A stretch of DNA of 21,691 nt, taken from the NCBI GenBank assembly GCA_934654805.1, contig CAKUGW010000049.1:1-21691 (forward strand), read 5' to 3'. Positions within the stretch are counted from its first letter, which is position 1. The number at the start of each line of letters is the position of its first letter. The notes under the pieces are model-generated. The model was given only the letters and a program-made list of their open reading frames with translations, was not told where the DNA came from and searched no databases. Of this stretch, positions 17,699-21,691 are shown in pieces. The translations under genes and the position numbers were made by a program. Origin of the DNA: an uncultured Kiritimatiellota bacterium (lineage in GTDB: Bacteria > Verrucomicrobiota > Kiritimatiellia > RFP12 > UBA1067).

Positions 17699-20212
17699 TC
17701 AAAGCTGAAGGCCGCGCGCGCGGAGTTCCCTCTTGCCGAGATCTTCGGGCGGCGCGGGCAACGGCGCGGCCGCACCCTTCACGCTCGCCTGCAGGTGGCG
17801 CACCGTCAACGCCCGTTCAAACGCCGCGCGCGTCACCGTCTTGTCCTTGGCCGTGAACGTCAGCGTGCGCGGCGCATTCGGCAGCAGCAGGATCGAGTTG
17901 TCGTCGAACTCGCCCCGAATGCCCGCCGCGTTCACCCAGACGAAGAACGCCGGATAGTCCGTCGTCAGCGTCACGCGGAACGTCCCCGCCGTCGCGCCGT
18001 CCGCGACGCGCCACGTGACGGTCGCCGCCGCCAGCGGACAGTCCCTGTACGGCGCCGACACCCAGTAGCCGGACGCCTCGCCGAACCGGAACGTCGTGAA
18101 GCCGACATTGCCCCACCAGAGGCCGAAGCGGCGAACCTGTCCCGCCGGCACCGTCACGCGGCGCGGCGGCGCGACCTGGCCTTCGCAGGGGTTCGCCAGC
18201 GGCGCCTTCCCGTCGAAGTCCCAGCGCTCCATGACCAGGTCGTCGGTCACGTCCGCGTCCGTGTCGTTGACGACCGACAGGAAGTAGCGGCCCTCGTTCC
18301 ACGGGTTCTCGACCGGCAGGATCGCCACGTCGGCGTAGAAGCGGCGCGCGTGATAGTGCAGGTGCTTCCACTTGCCGCCGTACTCGATCGAGCTCCAGGA
18401 CGAGACGGGCCAGTTGTCGTTGAGCTGCCAGAAGAGCGTGCCCATGCACCACGGCTTCTCGGCGCGCCACATCTCGACGGCCGTGCGGATGGCCAGCGCC
18501 TGCTGAACCTGCGACAGGTAGAGCAGCGCATCGAAGTCGCGCGGCGGGCTGAAGTACCGATCCAGCGTCTTGCGAATGCGCGCATTGCCGCCGCCGTTCT
18601 TCTGGTGGTGGCTGAAGACGGGCGAATCCAGACGGGCCTCGCCGGGCGGCAGGAACGTGTCGCAGGTCTCGCGCGACGGATAGCTCTGAAATCCGAATTC
18701 GCTGCAGAAGCGCGGATGCACCTCGCCAAACGCGCGGAACGGCAGCCCGCCGTGCCAGACGCCCCAATAGTGCACGTCGCCGCGTGCGGACGCGCAGCCG
18801 CCGCGCATGTCGTCGTCCAAGCCATTGCAGGGTGAGGCCGGCCAGAACGTCCGCCCCGGATCGATCCGCGCGACGACCTCGCCCAGCAGCTTCGTCCGCG
18901 CGCGATACAGATCGTAGTAGTACGCGGGATCCCGCCGCACCTCCTCGAAGCCGGCGCGCCAGGTCGATCGGCACTCGTTGTCGCCCGCCCACACCACGAT
19001 CGAGCCGTGGTCCTTGAGCCGCTTGACCTGATGCTCGGCCTCGGCGCGAACATTGTCGAGGAACGCGCCGCCCGGATAGTTGCCGCAGGCGAACATGAAG
19101 TCCTGCCAGACCATGAGCCCCAGCTCGTCGCACAGGTCGTAGAAGACGTCCTTCTCGTACTGGCCGCCGCCCCAGACCCGAATCATGTTCATGTTCGCCG
19201 CCACGGCGCTTTCAAGGAGGTCGCGGTAGCGCGCCGGCGTCTGCCGACTGTCAAAGGCGTCGCACGGAATCCAGTTCGCGCCTTTCGCGAACACGTCGCG
19301 TCCGTTGACGCGGAAGAGGCAGCTGAGCCCCTTCTCGCCCGTCAGCGCGTCCTCGTCCGCGTCATTCACCAGCTCGACTGTCCGCAAGGCCAGCCGGTGC
19401 GGAATCTTCCGCCCGCGCACGTCGAGCGTCAGCGTCGTCAGGTTCGGCTCGCCCAGGCCCCGCGGCCACCACAGGCGCGGATTCGCCAGCGCGAAGTCGT
19501 TCGTCACGACGCCCGCGCGCCCGTCGGCCTCCGTCAGCTCGACGAAGACGCGCACGTCCGCCCGCGACCGGTCGGACGCGAACCGGACGTCCGAATGGAT
19601 GTAGTCGATCCGAAAGTCGTCCGTGGCGATCAGCTCGACCGTGCCGCAGAATCCGGCGGTCATCTGCGTGATGCCCCAGTCCCATCCGCCGTGGCACTGG
19701 GGCTTGCGGATGTAGTTGATCGTCGGCACGTCGCCGTTCTTGTTGCAGGGAACTGGGCGCGGTGCGCGCGCGGCCTCCTCTTCGGAAACCGTCCACGCCG
19801 GACGGAAGACGCCCGTGACCGTGTTCGCGCCGACGCGCAGCAACGGCTTGACGTCAAATTCCCAGCGGCGGAAACGGTTCGTCGTTCGCCCGACCGGCGT
19901 GCCGTTGACGCAAATCGTCGCGAACGTGTCGACGTCCTCCAGCCGCAGGACGACCGACTTCGCCGCGAGCAGCGCCGCATCGGCCGTGAAGGTGCGCGCG
20001 AGCGTCCAGTCCGTTCGGTTGACCCACGCCGCAATCAGCTCGTTCGTCCCGAAGAACGTGTCGGGGATGACGCCCGCCGCGACCAGGGCCGTCTGCACGT
20101 CGCCGGGAACGGACGCGCCGCAGGCGACGGGCCGCCCGCCGGGGCCTGTCCCCATCAACGCCCATTCGCCCGCCAGTGAAAGCGTCGTCCCCAAGAGAGC
20201 CGCTCCCATCAT
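17699..20212 (-). CDS. Beta-mannosidase, glycoside hydrolase family 2
   Basis: This 837-residue GH2 enzyme removes terminal beta-mannose from oligosaccharides. The GH2 sugar-binding domain opens with LSLAGEWAL, VPGDVQTALVAAGVIPDTFFGTNE and DWTLARTF. The catalytic domain has RVWGGGQYEKDVFYDLCDELGLMVWQDFMFACGNYP, an acid/base in WAGDNE (Glu413) and a nucleophile in CSEFGFQS (Glu505), and WQLNDNWPVSSWSS. This combination is diagnostic of beta-mannosidases rather than beta-galactosidases. ATG 20212 overlaps the regulator stop (TGATG) and has GGAGG 7 nt upstream; a second ATG follows at 20209. Upstream in-frame codons belong to the regulator's region and are rejected. A hydrophobic N-terminus without basic residues leaves export uncertain. 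Oddly, one GGGGCCTGTCCCC element at 20141-20153 encodes MGTGPG just after the first beta-strand. First structural gene of the operon. Confidence 0.92.
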   Translation of the reverse strand: MMGAALLGTTLSLAGEWALMGTGPGGRPVACGASVPGDVQTALVAAGVIPDTFFGTNELIAAWVNRTDWTLARTFTADAALLAAKSVVLRLEDVDTFATICVNGTPVGRTTNRFRRWEFDVKPLLRVGANTVTGVFRPAWTVSEEEAARAPRPVPCNKNGDVPTINYIRKPQCHGGWDWGITQMTAGFCGTVELIATDDFRIDYIHSDVRFASDRSRADVRVFVELTEADGRAGVVTNDFALANPRLWWPRGLGEPNLTTLTLDVRGRKIPHRLALRTVELVNDADEDALTGEKGLSCLFRVNGRDVFAKGANWIPCDAFDSRQTPARYRDLLESAVAANMNMIRVWGGGQYEKDVFYDLCDELGLMVWQDFMFACGNYPGGAFLDNVRAEAEHQVKRLKDHGSIVVWAGDNECRSTWRAGFEEVRRDPAYYYDLYRARTKLLGEVVARIDPGRTFWPASPCNGLDDDMRGGCASARGDVHYWGVWHGGLPFRAFGEVHPRFCSEFGFQSYPSRETCDTFLPPGEARLDSPVFSHHQKNGGGNARIRKTLDRYFSPPRDFDALLYLSQVQQALAIRTAVEMWRAEKPWCMGTLFWQLNDNWPVSSWSSIEYGGKWKHLHYHARRFYADVAILPVENPWNEGRYFLSVVNDTDADVTDDLVMERWDFDGKAPLANPCEGQVAPPRRVTVPAGQVRRFGLWWGNVGFTTFRFGEASGYWVSAPYRDCPLAAATVTWRVADGATAGTFRVTLTTDYPAFFVWVNAAGIRGEFDDNSILLLPNAPRTLTFTAKDKTVTRAAFERALTVRHLQASVKGAAAPLPAPPEDLGKRELRARGLQL
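20141..20153 (+). repeat. Isolated REP-like GGGGCCTGTCCCC copy inside the beta-mannosidase gene
   Basis: A perfect 13-bp copy, followed by A like most mfd copies. On the coding (minus) strand it reads TGGGGACAGGCCCC and is translated MGTGPG, the same frame as cluster 4 in mfd (VGTGP). It falls in the loop after the first strand of the GH2 sugar-binding domain. It is about 18.7 kb from the mfd clusters. Confidence 0.9.
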
Positions 20213-21348
20213 CACTGCACCTCCGTTCTCATGGATTTCCTGCCTTTCGTCTGCCGCGTGGCGCTCGTGCTGCCCCGCGCCTCCAGCTCCGCGACCAGAT
20301 GCACCTCGCGCGGCGACTGGTCTGGCCTGTTGAGGCGGTCGATCATCAGCCCGACCGCCGTCTTCCCGATCTCCGCGCACGGCTGGACCATCGTCGTGAT
20401 CGGCGGCGTGCTGTCCTCGCCGCAGGGATCGCCGTTGAAGCCCGCGAGCAGCACGTCTTCGGGCACGCGCTTGCCGATGGTCGTCAGGGTCTTGAGCAGC
20501 TGCATCGCGACGTAGTCGTTCACGGCGATGATGGCGTCCGCGCGGTTCTTGCCCGCGAAGACGCGCCGTGCCGCGCGCGTGTCGGTCGGGTCAGCGAAGA
20601 AGATGCTGTCCTTCGTCCAGCGCAGCCCCGCCTCGGTCACGGCCAGCCCGACGCCGTTGCCGCGATTGACCGACGTCGGCGCGGGCAGCGGATTCGAGAA
20701 GTACCAGATGTGCTTCGCCCCCTGCGCAATCACGTGCCGCGCCAGCTCGTAGCCGGCCTGTACGTTGTCGATGCCGACAAGATCGTGCGCGCTCCGCTGC
20801 GGCAGCGGCAGGCAGTCGCTGTCCAGGAGGACGACCGGAATCCCCGCTCGGTCGAAGACGTCAAGGAACGCCCGGTTGAACTTCGCGCCGTCCTTCAGGA
20901 ACTGGAGCGGCTGGAAGAAGACGCCGCTCACGCGCTCGCGCACGCAGACCTCGGCGAACACGACCGCCTTCGTCGCCCGCTCGCGCATGTCGCCGGAGCC
21001 GAGGGACGCCGAAAGCGTCGTCCAGCCGTTCGCCTTCGCCGCCTCGTCGAGCCCCCGGCAGATGCGCGTGTAGAACGGATAGTAGGCGTCCGGCACGACG
21101 ACGCCGAACGTCCGCGCGGCGGACGTCTTCGCCTGTTCCTTCAGGAACGTGCCGTAGCCGGGGCGACGGTCGACGAGGTTCTTCGCAAGGAGTTCCTTCA
21201 GCGCGCACCGCACCGTCTCGCGCGCGACCGAGAACCGCCGCATGAGCTGATGCTCGCTCGGCAGCTTGCGCGTGTCGTCGAACTTGCCGCTCAGGATCTC
21301 CATCCTGAGGCGTTCGCTGATTGTCTGGCTCTTGGTATTCCGATTCAC
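20212..21348 (-). CDS. AraR-like transcriptional regulator (GntR-type HTH plus LacI-type sugar sensor)
   Basis: This 378-residue regulator has a GntR-family winged helix-turn-helix at about residues 7-69 (ISERLRMEILSGKF, LPSEHQLMRRFSVARETVR, GYGTFL). A LacI/GalR-type periplasmic-binding domain follows from about 78 (FGVVVPDAYYPFYTRICRGL, VSGVFFQPLQ, GIPVVLLDSDC, DAIIAVNDYVAMQLL, DVLLAGFNGD). This architecture is that of AraR of Bacillus subtilis, a sugar-responsive repressor. The start is GTG 21348, 7 nt after a perfect -10 hexamer, so the mRNA is probably leaderless. The stop overlaps the beta-mannosidase ATG, so it most likely controls its own glycan operon. The inducer is inferred to be a mannose-containing sugar; the sequence does not prove it. 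Confidence 0.9.
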   Translation of the reverse strand: MNRNTKSQTISERLRMEILSGKFDDTRKLPSEHQLMRRFSVARETVRCALKELLAKNLVDRRPGYGTFLKEQAKTSAARTFGVVVPDAYYPFYTRICRGLDEAAKANGWTTLSASLGSGDMRERATKAVVFAEVCVRERVSGVFFQPLQFLKDGAKFNRAFLDVFDRAGIPVVLLDSDCLPLPQRSAHDLVGIDNVQAGYELARHVIAQGAKHIWYFSNPLPAPTSVNRGNGVGLAVTEAGLRWTKDSIFFADPTDTRAARRVFAGKNRADAIIAVNDYVAMQLLKTLTTIGKRVPEDVLLAGFNGDPCGEDSTPPITTMVQPCAEIGKTAVGLMIDRLNRPDQSPREVHLVAELEARGSTSATRQTKGRKSMRTEVQ

Positions 21349-21355
21349 GGGCTAC

Positions 21356-21385
21356 ATTATAGCAACCCGCGCGGCGTTTCATCAA
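21356..21385 (-). promoter_or_regulatory. Promoter of the AraR-like regulator and glycan operon
   Basis: On the minus strand, TTGATG (21385-21380) is separated by 18 bp from TATAAT (21361-21356), with the extended TG at 21364-21363 (TGCTATAAT). The GTG start is 7 nt after the hexamer, so transcription starts at about the first codon. This is the best-formed promoter in the window. Confidence 0.7.
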
Positions 21386-21387
21386 GA

Positions 21388-21399
21388 TTGTCTAGACAA
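21388..21399. promoter_or_regulatory. Candidate operator TTGTCTAGACAA
   Basis: A perfect 12-bp palindrome, 2 bp upstream of the -35 hexamer. It fits both the TTGTnnnnACAA arms of AraR operators and the GTnTAnAC pattern bound by many GntR-family proteins. The flanks repeat AGATT on both sides. Inferred role: binding of the adjacent regulator for autoregulation. Confidence 0.6.
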
Positions 21400-21416
21400 G
21401 ATTTCCCGCCGCCGCG

Positions 21417-21691
21417 TCAGACCCCCAGCAGGACAAAGGAATAGTTGTCCGGCGCGCCGTGACGGACGACATCCGCCGCGATGCGTTCAGCTGCCGCGTC
21501 GAGCGTCGGTGCGGCGGACACGAAGGCGGCCAGGCGTCCGGCCGAAACGACGTCATGCACGCCGTCCGTGCAGAGCAGGAAGCGCGAAGCGTCCGTCGAC
21601 TCAAGTTCCGTCCATCCCGACTTTGCCACTTCATTTTTTGAAAAGAGCGGTTTGAGCCAATGTTCACGCGGGTTGCGTGAAACAACAGCCA
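21417..21691 (-). CDS. PP2C-family serine/threonine phosphatase, C-terminal part
   Basis: The frame enters from the right edge and runs 91 codons to TGA at 21417-21419; the N-terminus is outside the window. It shows the last PP2C motifs: RFLLCTDGVHDVV (metal-binding Asp in the DG motif) and an ALxx-type helix followed by HGAPDNYSFVLLGV (the DN motif with a second metal-binding Asp). These occur in Stp1-type bacterial phosphatases that reverse Ser/Thr kinase action. A GTG inside the frame at 21629 would cut the fold and is not the start. It ends 68 nt upstream of the regulator's start and is probably a separate unit, since a promoter lies between. Confidence 0.85.
   Translation of the reverse strand, partial: AVVSRNPREHWLKPLFSKNEVAKSGWTELESTDASRFLLCTDGVHDVVSAGRLAAFVSAAPTLDAAAERIAADVVRHGAPDNYSFVLLGV

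Noticed and set aside
20213..20380. N-terminal extension of the beta-mannosidase to 20380 and of the GH-A/DUF1080 protein to 17775
   Set aside because: The extra codons lie within the upstream neighbour's coding region, are Arg/Gly/Ala-rich and lack ribosome-binding sites. The internal starts at 20212 and 17670 have strong ones.

Overview
The window looks like chromosomal DNA from a high-GC, Gram-negative anaerobe. My best guess is the Verrucomicrobiota/Kiritimatiellota (Kiritimatiellae) lineage. The guess rests on the mix of gene types: a secreted protein with repeats of the LA_2272 surface type, an autotransporter-type beta-strand-repeat protein with no barrel, a secreted glycosidase fused to a DUF1080 domain, and many GGGGACAGGCCCC elements inside a coding gene. 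No rRNA, tRNA, CRISPR array, transposase or phage gene was seen. The taxonomy is an inference; no marker comparison could be run.

Left part (1-8420), mostly housekeeping. A DUF975 membrane protein, cut by the left edge, is divergent from mfd (transcription-repair coupling factor). The 5' third of mfd carries twelve copies of a 13-bp element and two polypurine tracts that encode Lys/Glu-rich linkers. mfd converges on a small secreted repeat protein, which overlaps the end of gyrA by an ATGA junction and is presumably co-transcribed with it. A 28-bp strictly alternating pyrimidine-purine tract lies just upstream of the gyrA promoter. Divergent from gyrA is a ferredoxin-nitroreductase fusion.

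Middle (8433-10561). Two translationally coupled minus-strand genes, a cytoplasmic Sel1-repeat protein and an unrecognised ~348-residue protein, form an accessory-looking cassette with visibly lower GC. Upstream of them is a perfect 15-bp inverted repeat in a 147-bp gap.

Right part (10562-21348). A tight minus-strand cluster reads, in transcription order: GntR/LacI-type (AraR-like) regulator, GH2 beta-mannosidase, secreted GH-A-like glycosidase fused to a DUF1080 (3-keto-glycoside hydrolase/lyase) domain, autotransporter-repeat surface protein, secreted right-handed beta-helix protein. The junctions are -1, 28, 52 and 16 nt, so this is probably one operon for breaking down a beta-mannoside-containing glycan, controlled by its own first gene. 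A palindrome, TTGTCTAGACAA, just upstream of the regulator's -35 box is the candidate operator. The C-terminus of a PP2C-type phosphatase enters at the right edge.

Two signals run through the window. Five promoters share an extended -10 box (TGnTATAAT or a near match), and at three of them the start codon lies only 7-13 nt after the hexamer, implying leaderless or nearly leaderless mRNAs. The 13-bp element packed into mfd also occurs once in the beta-mannosidase gene.
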